Shown here in pieces: positions 47,376-58,018 of a DNA stretch of 64,000 bases. The notes under the pieces were generated by a model that saw only the letters and a list, made by a program, of their open reading frames with translations, had not been told where the DNA came from and did not search any database. The DNA comes from Magnolia sinica (taxonomy: Eukaryota; Streptophyta; Magnoliopsida; Magnoliales; Magnoliaceae). The position numbers and the translations under genes were made by a program. The DNA lies in NCBI RefSeq assembly GCF_029962835.1, contig NC_080589.1, positions 17,939,586-18,003,585 on the forward strand, given 5' to 3'. Each line of letters begins with the position of its first letter. The stretch's first letter is position 1.

Positions 47376-49203
47376 GTAATCAACCCAATTTCTCAAAAAT
47401 CTACAATTTTTTAATCGTAAGATTGATGTTAGCAGAATGTTTTCATTCAAACAAGACCAATGTAATCTGCTTGAGAGTTTTCAATGGCGAGAGTTTAGTC
47501 CCCATTGTGTAGTCTGCTTGATCCTTGTATCTGGCTGATTTTTGTTTTTATATCCTAAAATGATACTAAACAATGGATGGACAGTGTGGATAGGACACAT
47601 ATATCATGGTGGCCACTCAAAGCTGCTTACTGTTCTAGTTGGAGATGCGCCCGTCTGTTTTGTTAGCTTATTTTAGGACATGGGATAAAAAATGAGCAGA
47701 ATCTAATATTCAAGTGGGCTGAAAAATGTGAGGATTGAACGTCTGCTGTTGAAATATTCATGAGGCTGCTGAAGTTTTGAATTAGGGTAATATTTGTGTT
47801 CTCATTTCATCCCAATGGAATTGAGGTTATGAACTGTACGTGTGGCATTTAAACATCACTGTCGACGGATCCTTACTCTTGCTCGAGGTAGTCTCTCGGG
47901 AGTTTGGTTTAAGATTACTTAATCACTTCAGCTTAAAAAGTAGAAACCAAGATAAGCAGTCATGTTTGAAACAAGAGTCATCACTCATGTAAATATGCAT
48001 TTCTTTTAAGACAGTGATTTGATTTTACTGAAGACAATTGAGTTACATAGGTATTTAATGTATAAGTGGCTATAGGATGAAGGAATGACAAAATCAGTGT
48101 TAGGTATTGCTGTTGCATACTTCTTAAATGCTTTTGAATTGTGTTGAAAATTATTTTCCAGCAGGCTTATTACTATATTTATGTTGAATGAAAGTAAATT
48201 GACTGGATAATTATTTAGGGGTGGTTATGGGCCAGGTTTGGGCCATGTCAAGGTCATCCTGAATCTAACCTATTTACTAATTGAGCCAAAATCAGACTTC
48301 ACATACATTATTTTAATGCAAGCCGAGGTTAAACATCTTATGCTAGAAGTAAGATTCATTTTTCTCTACTTGTTACTTTATTAAAAGCATGCCACCATTT
48401 TTCTCTTGTCCAATCTATTGATATGATGGACTCCCTGTAGATGGGAGATGCACCAAAAATTTGCCAAATTGGAGGATCCTAACAATTATTCTTAAGAGCA
48501 GTAACAACCCATATTCTGAGATTTGTTTTGGGAGATGAGTGTTTGATGATGCAGGCTGAAGTGTATCATTCGTACATGGAAGTGTTACAAAAAAGTTTAT
48601 GACTCTCTGACTCGATTTGAAACTGGTAAAATTCAAATCTTAAGAGTGGCTAGGCTCTGATACGATTGAGTCGCGGACCTCTGTCACAGGTGCACACTCA
48701 ACCAGCAAGCTATGCAATTGTTAATTGTTAATTGTTAAATCAATAGTCATTTTAGACCTTTTTCCATATGGTAAAAGAAACATCATCAGAACAGGAAAGA
48801 GTTTGCTTATTTATCATTTGGATGTAAAACACCAAAATAGTGGTAGGGCCGGACTTCCCACCCAACTGCTATTTTTTACATTTGGGGTGGTGTGAAAAAC
48901 TGAACCCATATGAAATCATTTTAAACCCATTTACTTCATGGTAAAAGAAATGGTATTTCGGCAAAAGTTAATTATTAATCATTCGGATAGCGTCGAAATA
49001 GTGATTGGCGGGACTTCTGATCAAACTAGATGCAATTTTTGCATTTGGGGCGGTGTGGAAACTGAACCACATAAAGCATGCTTCTATTTCTTGCCTTTCC
49101 AACTCAGAAGTAAGAGATGTATGGTTTTGGCTATTGAAGGGAACACGTATGGCCTGCATTTTTAGCTTTTCACACCATTATGTGATCATATTGCATCCAC
49201 CAG
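47376..49203. other. Inner CACTA, dispersed repeats, no recognised gene
   Basis: 47520-47860 is a copy of the ATGGATGGACAGTGTGGATA dispersed family. Near 48770-49130 the GGTAAAAGAAA...TCATTTGGAT...CATTTGGGG block occurs twice (48774-48900 and 48942-49070) as a diverged direct repeat. Confidence 0.45.
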
Positions 49204-49804
49204 GCTGCCACTAGAATCTTGGCCCGTCAACTCGTCCGTCTGAGGCAGCAAATCACCAACTTGCAAGGGAGTCATGCACAGATCAGAGGGGTAGCAACTC
49301 ATACACAGGTCTGAATTTCTAACAACAACACAGCGTGGTTATTTCTCTGTAATTGGCTCTCAGTTATCTACTTCTATAAACAGCATTTGATTTTATTTTT
49401 ATTTTATCTTTTCAGGCCATGTATGCTAGTACTTATCGTAAAGGAATGAAAGGTGCAAGCAAAGCAATGGCAACTATGAATAAAGTATGTACTTTTGCTT
49501 ACATGTAACGGACCATTAGATGTGATTTAACTTTTATTGTCAATGTCCAAAAATCAAATGTAGAGTTCAGGTGTACAACTTCCCAAGCTTACCAATGCAT
49601 GTCATCTGTGTTTATTGCATGATCATTTACCTTGCCTTTTCCTCTCTAAGTAGTGAAGAATACTGTTTCTCTTAGGGTAGTAGAATGTTTCTTGTACATT
49701 CTCTTATGACCTTCCAAATACATTGGTATTTTTAGCGAATGGCACCAGCAAAGCAGGCCAAAGTGATGCAAGAATTCCAACAGTCAGCACAAATGGACAT
49801 GACG
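49204..49804 (+). pseudogene. VPS2/CHMP2-type ESCRT-III subunit fragment, three in-frame exons
   Basis: 49204-49308 (AATRILARQLVRLRQQITNL, QGSHAQIRGVATHTQ), 49416-49484 (AMYASTYRKGMKGASKAMAT, MNK) and 49736-49804 (RMAPAKQAKVMQEFQQSAQM, DMT) each have AG before and GT after. All three are in phase 0 without stops. Together they are the central helices of a plant VPS2.2/VPS2.3-like protein, part of the ESCRT-III membrane-scission complex on endosomes. The N-terminal exon and the C-terminal exon with its MIT-interaction motif are absent. The intact frame and splice sites suggest recent capture or that the exons still join into transcripts. Confidence 0.82.
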
Positions 49805-50636
49805 GTAATTTTTGTTGATACTAATTCCTACTCGAGCTTTCAATACTCATTATATTTATTAGCTTACACTGCATTTCGATGCACGTGCAAATTGAATTGT
49901 GAATATTTCATTTAGTACTCACAGCGAGGAAACTGCCCTCAAATTTAGAACATGGTACATCCCACATGGATACAACATACACGTCATTTGCACGAGGAGT
50001 GGAATGATAAAATAGAAAGTATGCATATTGACACAGGTATAAAAAATCTCAATGGATGAAGTGTCCATAAGCTTTTGACGCTTTATAATATATACGCATT
50101 ATTCTGGAGACATTTTGTGGAAATATAGAAATATGAGAAATATGAAAAGAAACAGATATGTGGGTTATCAGAATCAAAGTGTCCATGAGGTTGTCGAAGT
50201 TTAGTAGAAATATTTAAGAAATGAAAATGCATGTATTGTGACACATCACAGCCTAATTGTCCCTGAGGTTTTTGTGATGTCCATGTGGTCATCATATCAA
50301 TGCTCCAGATCACTTAACCATCTGTCCCACTTGCATAGATCATTAGAGTTGAAGTGCCTGGAAGGTTCTTGCAGTATGCATGGTGGGTCCATCAGATCAA
50401 CTGCACGTCCCTAAAATTATGGGCCCCCCACTTGTACTCTTTGTATCAGAATTGAAGCTTATGTGAGTTTTTTGTGGCATCCATGTTAGGGCCCATCAGT
50501 TGAATGTGGACTACATTTCTAGATTTAAAGCCAAAGACTTCAAGAAAACCCCCACAGGTCAGGTAGCAAGAAAAACAAAGACTTAAATGATATGTGGTTT
50601 CTTTTTTTTAAAGCATATATCCAATCCAAATATTTG

Positions 50637-50884
50637 GAATTTGGATGACATATTTAATTTTGATTTCTTCCTTTTCTATTGTGTAAACTTACCTTCTCAA
50701 ATAGGTTGGGTCGTTCAAAGCTTTAGAGAAATGGGTATATCTAGTTTTGGATGTGTGCGTTGATTAATACACATCCATAACTAGATATACCAATTTCTCC
50801 AAAGCCCCAATGAACCATCTTATTTGAGAAGGAAAAGTCTACACGAAAAGGAAGAAATCAAAATCAAATATATCATCCAAATTC
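50637..50884. repeat. 248-bp foldback with ~118-bp arms
   Basis: The left arm (GAATTTGGATGACATATTTA to TTTTGGATGTGT, 50637-50757) is the near-perfect inverse of the right arm (ACACATCCATAACTAGATAT to TCATCCAAATTC, 50770-50884). The 12-base loop is at about 50758-50769. No terminal repeat typical of a MITE family in this window is evident, and no protein is encoded. Confidence 0.9.
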
Positions 50885-50914
50885 TTATTTTTTTCTTTTT
50901 AATTAATGAGAATC

Positions 50915-51128
50915 GCCGACGGTTTTTAGCCGTCGATTATGCCGACGGATTTTAGCCACCGACAACGCCGACGGTTTTTAGCCACCGACAACGCCGATGT
51001 TTTTTAGCCGTCGGCGAGCAACGCCGACGCATCCTTTACCGACAAACCTTGTGACCGTTAAAAGCCATTGGGGAAGGTCATTGCCGACGGTTTTTGGCTG
51101 TCGGTGTTGTCCTGTTTTTTTGGTAGTG
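50915..51128. repeat. Inner CACTA right terminus with subterminal repeats
   Basis: At least seven copies or half-copies of GCCGACGG(T)nAGCC(G/A)(T/C)CG-type words precede the terminal GTTGTCCTGTTTTTTTGGTAGTG. Such clustered short motifs are the binding sites for the tnpA-type protein in CACTA elements (family knowledge). Confidence 0.8.
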
Positions 51129-51129
51129 T

Positions 51130-53400
51130 TTCTTCTCATTGTGTTTTTGGATTGGGCTGACGTTGGGATAACCTAGCCTCTTCCTCCATAAGGTGTGACT
51201 GAATTCTTTGAATTGAAAATTACGTCCTTGCTTCTTATGATTTTCTTATTTTCTGCATCCCAAAACCTGTAGCCAAAATTATGCTGCCCGTAGCCTATAG
51301 ACGTGCACCTCCTGGACTTCGCATCCAGATTGTTTCTGTGCTCTGCATCAATGTGAACATATGAAGTGTAACTGAACACTTTGATATGTGCAAGGTTCAC
51401 TTCTTTCCCAGTCCACTTTTCTTCTGCTAGCTCACCATCCAATGGTGCTCAGGGACTTCTATTGATGAGATATGCGGCAGTATTCACAGCATTTGCCCAA
51501 AAGGTCTTGAGCAACCCTGTATTTAGCCTCATGCTCCTAGCACACTCAAGGATGGTCCTGTTAATGCGCTCAGCCACACTGTTCTGCTAAGGTGTCCCTG
51601 GAATCATTTTCTGATGTTTGATTCCATTTGCTGCACAATACTCCTCAAATTTCTTATCACAGTACTCTTCCCCATTATTAGATTTGAGACATTTTACTAT
51701 TTTACCTGTCTCATTTTCTACCATAACTTTTCACTTCTTAAATACATCAAATACATCAGATTTGTGCTTTAAGAAATAGACCCACAGTTTTCTACTAGCA
51801 TCATCAATAAAGGAAACAAAATAACGTGAGCCACCAAGAGATGATACTTGTGCCGGTCCCCACACATCAGTGTGTACAAGCTCCAACAGATGCGTCTTTG
51901 GAGCGCGTCTTGTCTTCTTGAAACTTACCCTCTTCTGCTTGCCATACACGCAGTCCTCGCAGAATTCTAAGTCAATAGACTTCAGCCCTGGTAGCTTCCC
52001 TTTTGACAATAGCACTTTCATCCCTTTCTCACTCATATGTCCCAACCTCTGATGCCATAACTGCCCATTCACTCCAGTTGATGCGACTGAGAGTGAACAA
52101 TACGATCCTGAAGTCACGTATAAAGTACCTTCCTTTTTCCCTCGAGATATCACCAAGGCACCTTTTGTGATCTTCTAGGAATCACTAGTGAATGTCGTCA
52201 CATAACCAGTATCGGCCAATTACCCCACTGAGATCAAGTTACGTTTCAAACTCGGTACATGTCTGACATCCTTCAATTTCAAAACCGTTCCGTCTTTCTG
52301 ATTGACATGAACGTCTCCCTTTCCAACAATACTGCACGGCTCATCATCACCCAGGTAGACTCTCCCAAAGTCACCTGACACATAATCACGCAGAACTTCC
52401 TTACATGAAGTGGCATGAAACGAAGCACCCGAGTCTATAACCCAAGACTCATTCCTCGCATCAAGAGACAAGATCAACGCCTCTGTGTCACTCTCCTCAG
52501 ATAGATTCACTGAATCCTTCCCGCCTTGAGAGCTTCCTTCTTGTTTCTTGAGCGCCCTGCAATCACGTTTCATATGCCCCTTCTTGCCGCAATGCCAACA
52601 CCCGTCTTTGTCTTTCGGTCCCTTGGACTTCTTCCTCGACTTAGAACGCCCGTGTTTATTGCCTCCTTTGTTCAGCGATCTTCCTCTTCCTTCAACGTTT
52701 AGAGCATTCCCTGAATCCCCTGAAACTCCTGATGCCTTTCTTCTAGATTCTTCGCTGAGAATTAGACCGGCCACATCATCAAATTTCAGCTTTGTCGACC
52801 CTGAAGAATTGCTCACAGCAATCACCAAACCATCCCAACTGTCTGGCAAACTGGACAAGATCAATAACGCCCTGACCTCATCCTCAAAAATAATGCCAAC
52901 GGATTCCAACTGGCTCGTGACTGTATTGAACTCGTTTAGATGTTCAGCCACGCTCCCACCATCTGACATCTTCATGTTGAATAGTTGTTTCATAAGATGA
53001 ACCTTGTTGGATGCTGAGGGCTTTTCATACATGGTGGCTAGGGCTTCCATTAATTCTTTTGTAGTTTTCACCTTGGATATGTTGAAGGCGACGCTCTTAG
53101 ACAAAGAGAGTCGGATCGTTCCTAAAGCCTTCCTATCCAGTAAAAACCATTCATCATCTGTCATCTTTTCTGGTTTCTTCTCTTTTCCTCCTAGAGGAAT
53201 ATAGAGGTCCTTCTGATAAGATAATCCTCCATCTGCATTTTCCAGAAGATAAAGTTTGAACCATCAAACTTCTCAATTCTAGTTTTCCCTTCTTCCGTCA
53301 TCGCTCCCAATAGAACTAAACCAATAGCTTTGATACCAGTTGTTGCGCAGCACGCCAACAACGCAGTGAGCCTAGATCCAATCTCAGGCCTCACCCACAA
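51130..53400 (-). pseudogene. Copia polyprotein: gag, protease and integrase, broken
   Basis: Down from 53400: gag start (RIEKFDGSNFIFWKMQMEDY), a frame change near 53190, then 53164-52220 with the gag domain, zinc knuckle CWHCGKKGHMKRDC and protease WVIDSGASFHAT. 52156-51731 carries the pre-integrase HxxxH/CxxC region (LWHQRLGHMSEKGM, CEDCVYGK) and the integrase start (HTDVWGP, FVSFIDDAS). The integrase continues to about 51170 with stops (51728, ~51588, 51170). The Copia sequence runs to the CACTA junction at 51129. It connects with the RT region at 32727. Confidence 0.88.
53326..53337 (-). other. Copia primer-binding site (initiator-Met tRNA)
   Basis: The minus strand reads TGGTATCAAAGC, one mismatch from the complement of the initiator-Met tRNA 3' end, three bases inside the LTR edge at 53341. 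Confidence 0.75.
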
Positions 53401-53804
53401 ACGATAAACAGGAAGAAATATAAACTAGAAATAGATCAAAGCATTCAAAACAAACTACATGACAAGATATACGTGGAAAAACCCCAAACTAGGGTAAAAA
53501 GCCACGGATGTAAACTTCCACTATGAGGAACGACGATTACAAAGCAATATACTAACCTCTCCCTTGGAAGTATATAGAAAACCCTTTGCCCACACCTTAG
53601 AATAATTTTTTCTTGCTTTTTTCTCACTATGAAAAACTCTAGGAACCCCTGTTTATAGTTTAGGAAACTCCCCTTTCCGCATCCCAGTTGCGAAAGGACT
53701 TGCGACACGAAATCCGTGCAAAATCGCGGAACGAATCTGTGTAACCTCGACTGGTCGTGCAGCCTGCACGACCGGTTGAGAGGACCCCACGACCGGTCAA
53801 ACAC
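53341..53804 (-). mobile_element. Copia 5' LTR (right side), lacking its outer end
   Basis: The inner edge is complete (TGTTGCGCAGCACGCC, i.e. ...CAACA on the minus strand) next to the primer site. It aligns with 30409-30830 but stops at CGACCGGTCAAACAC, so about 120-150 bp of the U3 end present in the left copy is missing. tnp2 sequence resumes directly at 53805. Confidence 0.82.
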
Positions 53805-53971
53805 ATTATTATCTAAAATTGAAATTATTGAGACTTTTTTTAGAAAGGCAGCAGGCAACAAGAATAAAATGTCTGTAAACAATGAGACTCCATAATCGAA
53901 GAAATCAATCTTCTTTGATTTTTCATACGAGAAGTTACGTAAGTCCACATTATACTTATTATATATGATAT
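53805..53971. repeat. 167-bp target duplication, right copy
   Basis: Same 167 bp as 30242-30408, with about three substitutions, abutting the truncated right LTR on its left. Confidence 0.9.
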
Positions 53972-55960
53972 TTTACTATACCTATTTGTTTTTTTCTAAT
54001 TCTTTAACAATTATATATCATATCACTTTTATATGATCTGACCATTCGCCATAATCTAAATGTGATTCATGTTGAAAAAACGTGGTAGAAAACTTGATTA
54101 CAATAATCATGAACACAAAGGATAAGACTAAGGATGATCATAAAGCCCGCTTGGATATATAAGAAATAAAGATTAAAAAAATAGTTGTGGTCGGTGGATT
54201 GAAACAACACTAAATTTTTTACCCAAAGCTATTTATGAATTCCATTGGCCGAAAAAAAAATTAATCTACAAAATCTTATATAATTTGAAGGTTCCGGTTA
54301 GGTATAGTTTAAACTAGAAACGTAATGTGAGCTTACAAAAACTTCCACCGAAAAACTGAAAGTCACATGAGTACCACATCCTGATGTAACAACTACTATC
54401 GGTATTACTAATGCATGCTTTCAAGTCACCCAAGCAAAAGACATTACGTGTTGCTATTTTACAACTTTCGATATTTTTTAATGTTTTGTACTCGAAGGTT
54501 ATTAACTGCATGGAGATGCAAATGATCAAGGACCGCATTACAGAAATGATTGGTGTCTTCAAAAAGAACTTCTCTCCTACATTTTTAATTTCCATAATAC
54601 ACATCCTTATACACTTAGTGGAGGAGGCGCTTATATGTGGACCCGTCCGATATCGATAGATATATTCTTTTAAGATTTAATTAAAAAAATACATCAATAT
54701 TTCGTGAATTATTTTAAACACAATTTGATTATTATGATTCATATTATGATGATGAAGAGTAATAAATGGTACGTAGTAAATCAAACATTTCTAGAGAATT
54801 TTATCACTAAATACTATCTTATAGAAGAACTAACGATGTATTCTATACATTACTTGTTGGATGGTTTACGTAAATTAAAAAGTCATCAATGAGGATGTGG
54901 AACATTCATGGATGATGATAGTGAAGTTATATACCTTGTCGATAAAAGTAAAAAGTCCTACATTTGTACTTTAGTCCAGTACCAACAAGTGCACAAATAG
55001 GTACTCAAGTAGTCTCCTTCGGATTTCTAATGGGAAAAGTATGTTGTTATTTAATCTTTCTCATTTATATTAAATTTATACTTGCATGTATATATAGTTA
55101 AGTTTACAAAGCGCATTTACATTATAATTCACAGGAAGTATGAAGAATACATTCAAAGTCTTGTGCTTTAAAGTCATACATTAAGGAGTTATAATTGAAG
55201 TGCCACTTCATGATCAAAGAAGCCAATAGATTACGTTCCATGGATTAGACAACAACTACACGATGAATTTAGTACTTTGATCATAAAGCGAATTATCGAT
55301 GATCACAATGTTAATATCATTTCATACAACACTTATACAGCTATTGGATGTATTTTGTATATATCGGAATATGAAATGAACATGTTGACACAAAACTCTG
55401 GAATCTCTATGAAGGCTGTAACTAGTTTTAAGGCAAGTGTTAGGTATACCAATTTGGTGTATGAAGAAGTTAGTTATTGTGGCATTGTCAAACAAATACT
55501 TGAATAAAACTACATTTATACCCTGATCCATAGCTCAAGTGGTAGACTGAGTGAAAGATACCTCGTTTCAACACTGAGGTCTTGGTATCGATTCCCTAGT
55601 GGGGGTAGCTAATAGTGAAGTGTGAATTGACAATGGGGTGTACTAACAAGCTAACAAAAAAAAAGAGAAACGATCATGCATTGTGATTTTGTGCATATAA
55701 AAAAATCGTATGAGTATTATGTTGATTCAACGTTAAATTTGATATATGTGAACCTAGAAAGATTAATGAAAAATACTAAAGAAAAAGACATGCTTTTTAT
55801 TCTTACATCACAAGCAATCTAAGTTTTCTATATATTATGAGGATCATTGTAAACCTATGGTTGTTTGGCATGTTGTCTTATAAGCTCCAAAGAGATTGAA
55901 TTGGGATGTTGAAGATATGTTAGTTTTTGGCGGTATGGATGAATGCAAGTCCTTTAACAT
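53972..55960 (+). pseudogene. Outer CACTA transposase, C-terminal half, broken
   Basis: Around 54110-54180: MNTKDKTKDDHKARLDI, the tnp2 'GKTKDxxxARxDL' block. 54411-54659: LSIFFNVLYSKVINCMEMQM and SPTFLISIIHILIHLVEEAL, ICGPVRYR (DUF4218). 55277-55507: EMNMLTQNSGISMKAVTSF and YCGIVKQILE (DUF4216). The frame resumes after a SINE with DSTLNLIYVNLERLMKNTKE and ILTSQAI. Stops and indels are frequent. It continues the pseudogene of 28763-30408. Confidence 0.78.
55524..55664 (+). mobile_element. tRNA-derived SINE nested in the outer CACTA transposase
   Basis: Pol III box A (TAGCTCAAGTGG, 55531-55542) and box B (GGTATCGATTC, 55584-55594) are spaced as in a tRNA. They are followed by a GTGGGGGTAGCT body and an A-rich end (AACAAAAAAAAAG). 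It interrupts the DUF4216-like frame. A target duplication is not obvious. Confidence 0.72.
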
Positions 55961-57590
55961 CAACACTATGAGAAGATGTCATAGAAGACAATGATGAAAT
56001 TTAATGTGTTGTGTCAAACAAGTTAGATGATTTAATTAAAAGAGGGATGCAAAAATGAAGATGAACTACAGTGACATGATCTTATCTACTTGATAAGTAT
56101 GTAGACAACTTTCTCGTGAGTTATGAAGAATTCGATAAAAAAAACTCAAATCATTACCACTTGAATGATTGAATTTTTCAAGGTATTATTGTTAAGAATG
56201 CATGTTTTATCTACCGACTCTTATTGCCTCTAAAGTAAATGGTGCTAATGATTTCTTTTTTTCACGTAATCATTTTAAATGGGTAGTGTTGGAAAAAAAC
56301 TCAAAGAAGTCGATTTTCTTCTCTTCACTTTTATTGTCATAGTTGACCTGGAGAGTAAGTTCAATTGTTCTTTATTAGATATTTCTTATATGAAATTTTA
56401 TATATTTTTGGTTCATATTACATTGATCCAAGCCACTAGCCACATAATATGGTTGTACATTGTTAGGGTTGGAAAAATCTTCAAAGCAAGTATATAATCC
56501 AGCGTTGATTTTATTCAACCAGTCATTAAAGGATTGCTGCATGGCATCTTTAAGTCTACTAGACTTTGACAAATGAATATCGACCCATATGTATGGACCA
56601 AAAATGGTTTAAAAAGAGCACTATGTGCATATACTGCCTGTAAGTCTATGAAAGAAAATGAACATGTCATAATTTCAATATACTTTAATTGTATTGTATT
56701 TTATTTGATTTGAAAAAGAAAAAAGAGTAGATTATGGTGATTTTAGATTATATAAAATGTATTTATCACGTATATGGTGGATTATAGATTTATAGATTTA
56801 TGATTAAATATATTTCAATTTTTTCTTTCTCTTTTGCTAGACATGTCTTTGAGTTTTAAGTTGACATTTCAAAATCGAGTACAATTTATTTTGATGGTGA
56901 ATGTGTGGTTGATGATGTTGATCATGATCTTTTGTTGACGTCTTGTATGAAAATTTACAAATCATTAGTTTATTCATCAGAAGATGGTCGAAGCCTTTCA
57001 CTACAGATTTGCTGTTGCCATTAACTGTAACTGGCTTTGAATTGACAACCGAAAAATCTGGAGGTACGTCTAAAAAAGAGAAACATGAACTACAGTGACC
57101 TGATCTTATCACGATGATAAATATGTAAATAACTCTCTTGTTAGTTATGGGAGAGTCCAATCAAAACAAAAAAATTAAAACTTAAACCATCGCTATGAAC
57201 TAGTTATAGTGAAATCACCCGTCTTTTCAATTGCGCTTGGATGCATTATTTAGATTGAATTGCATTAATTAATTTATGAAAATGCATAAATTATAATTAC
57301 TCAAGCATTCTTATTATTGGACACTTTAGTTTATATTTAAGGCCTATTTGATGATTTTGTTATATTATCTATTTCACCTTTAAATCACCTTAAAAACGAT
57401 GATTTTGTGTCATTTATGAGTATCTAATAATATATGAGTTTGCATTATCTATCGATGTCCATGAAATAAAAAAAACTTTCATGATTTGATTATACTTTAA
57501 TTATATTGTATTTTATTTGATTTTAAAATTAAAAAAATAGTGGATTATAGTGCTTTTAGATTGTATAAAATATATTTATCAGTTGTGGTA
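55961..57590. repeat. 3' non-coding part of the outer CACTA, with two diverged direct duplications
   Basis: GAACTACAGTGACATGATCT at 56063 recurs at 57087 (1024 bp on), including ATGTAGACAACTTTCTCGTG/ATGTAAATAACTCTCTTGTT. CTTTAATTGTATTGTATTTT at about 56687 recurs near 57490. No gene. Confidence 0.6.
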
Positions 57591-58018
57591 GCCATAGCCA
57601 TGAAGCTCTAAAATTTATGTTTTTTTTCGTATCCAAATAAAACTTGATGGCCTTGGACTATTGAATATTTAAATAACTAAGCCAGAACGATGGTTCTAAG
57701 TCATTGAATAATATTCCTAGAATGACAGTTAAGAACCATTGAATTTAGCACCGTTGGAAAACTTATTTGATGGTTCTCTCTAAACATCTGAAAAGTTATT
57801 GCAGTGTTGTTTGATGGTTATGGATCATCGAATTTTTTCTCTATTGAAACTCTTATTTAAAAAATTGACTGGACCGATGAAAACCATTTGACGGTTTTGA
57901 ATTGTCAAATTTTGTTTTTAACATTGAAATTTTTAATTTTCTTGATGCTCATGTCTGTCGAATTTTTAAAAATTTGACTGTTATGAGCTGTCAAATTAGG
58001 GCCCCTTTTCACGTAGTG
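57591..58018. repeat. Outer CACTA right terminus with subterminal repeats
   Basis: The end reads, inverted, CACTACGTGAAAAGGGGC. Inside it are repeats such as TTTGACGGTTTTGAATTGTC, TTGACTGTTATGAGCTGTC and GATGGTT.T.AxTCATTGAAT. The 3-bp flank is CAA; the left terminus of this element was not identified. Confidence 0.75.

Larger units (their letters stand above)
32728..51128 (+). mobile_element. Inner CACTA element, about 18.4 kb, inserted in the Copia pol region
   Basis: The right end reads, inverted, CACTACCAAAAAAACAGGAC. Next to it is a cluster of GCCGACGGTTTTTAGCCGTCG-type subterminal repeats (50915-51110). The left end carries the inverse form of the same words (CGGCTAAAATCCGTC, GCCGTCGGCG at 32735-32775), but a clean CACTA terminus is not visible there. 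The Copia reading frame stops at 32728 and resumes at about 51130, which fixes the insertion. Inside are tnpD/tnp2 and tnpA pseudogenes plus fragments of several host genes. Confidence 0.8.

Noticed and set aside
52548-53000. 150-residue plus-strand open frame
   Set aside because: Antisense shadow of the Copia gag/protease coding sequence.
25936-58018. Pairing CACTAC at 25936 with the terminus at 58018 as one CACTA element
   Set aside because: Only CACTAC and an A run agree, the subterminal repeats differ, and the flanking 3-bp sequences (TGT and CAA) are not the same.
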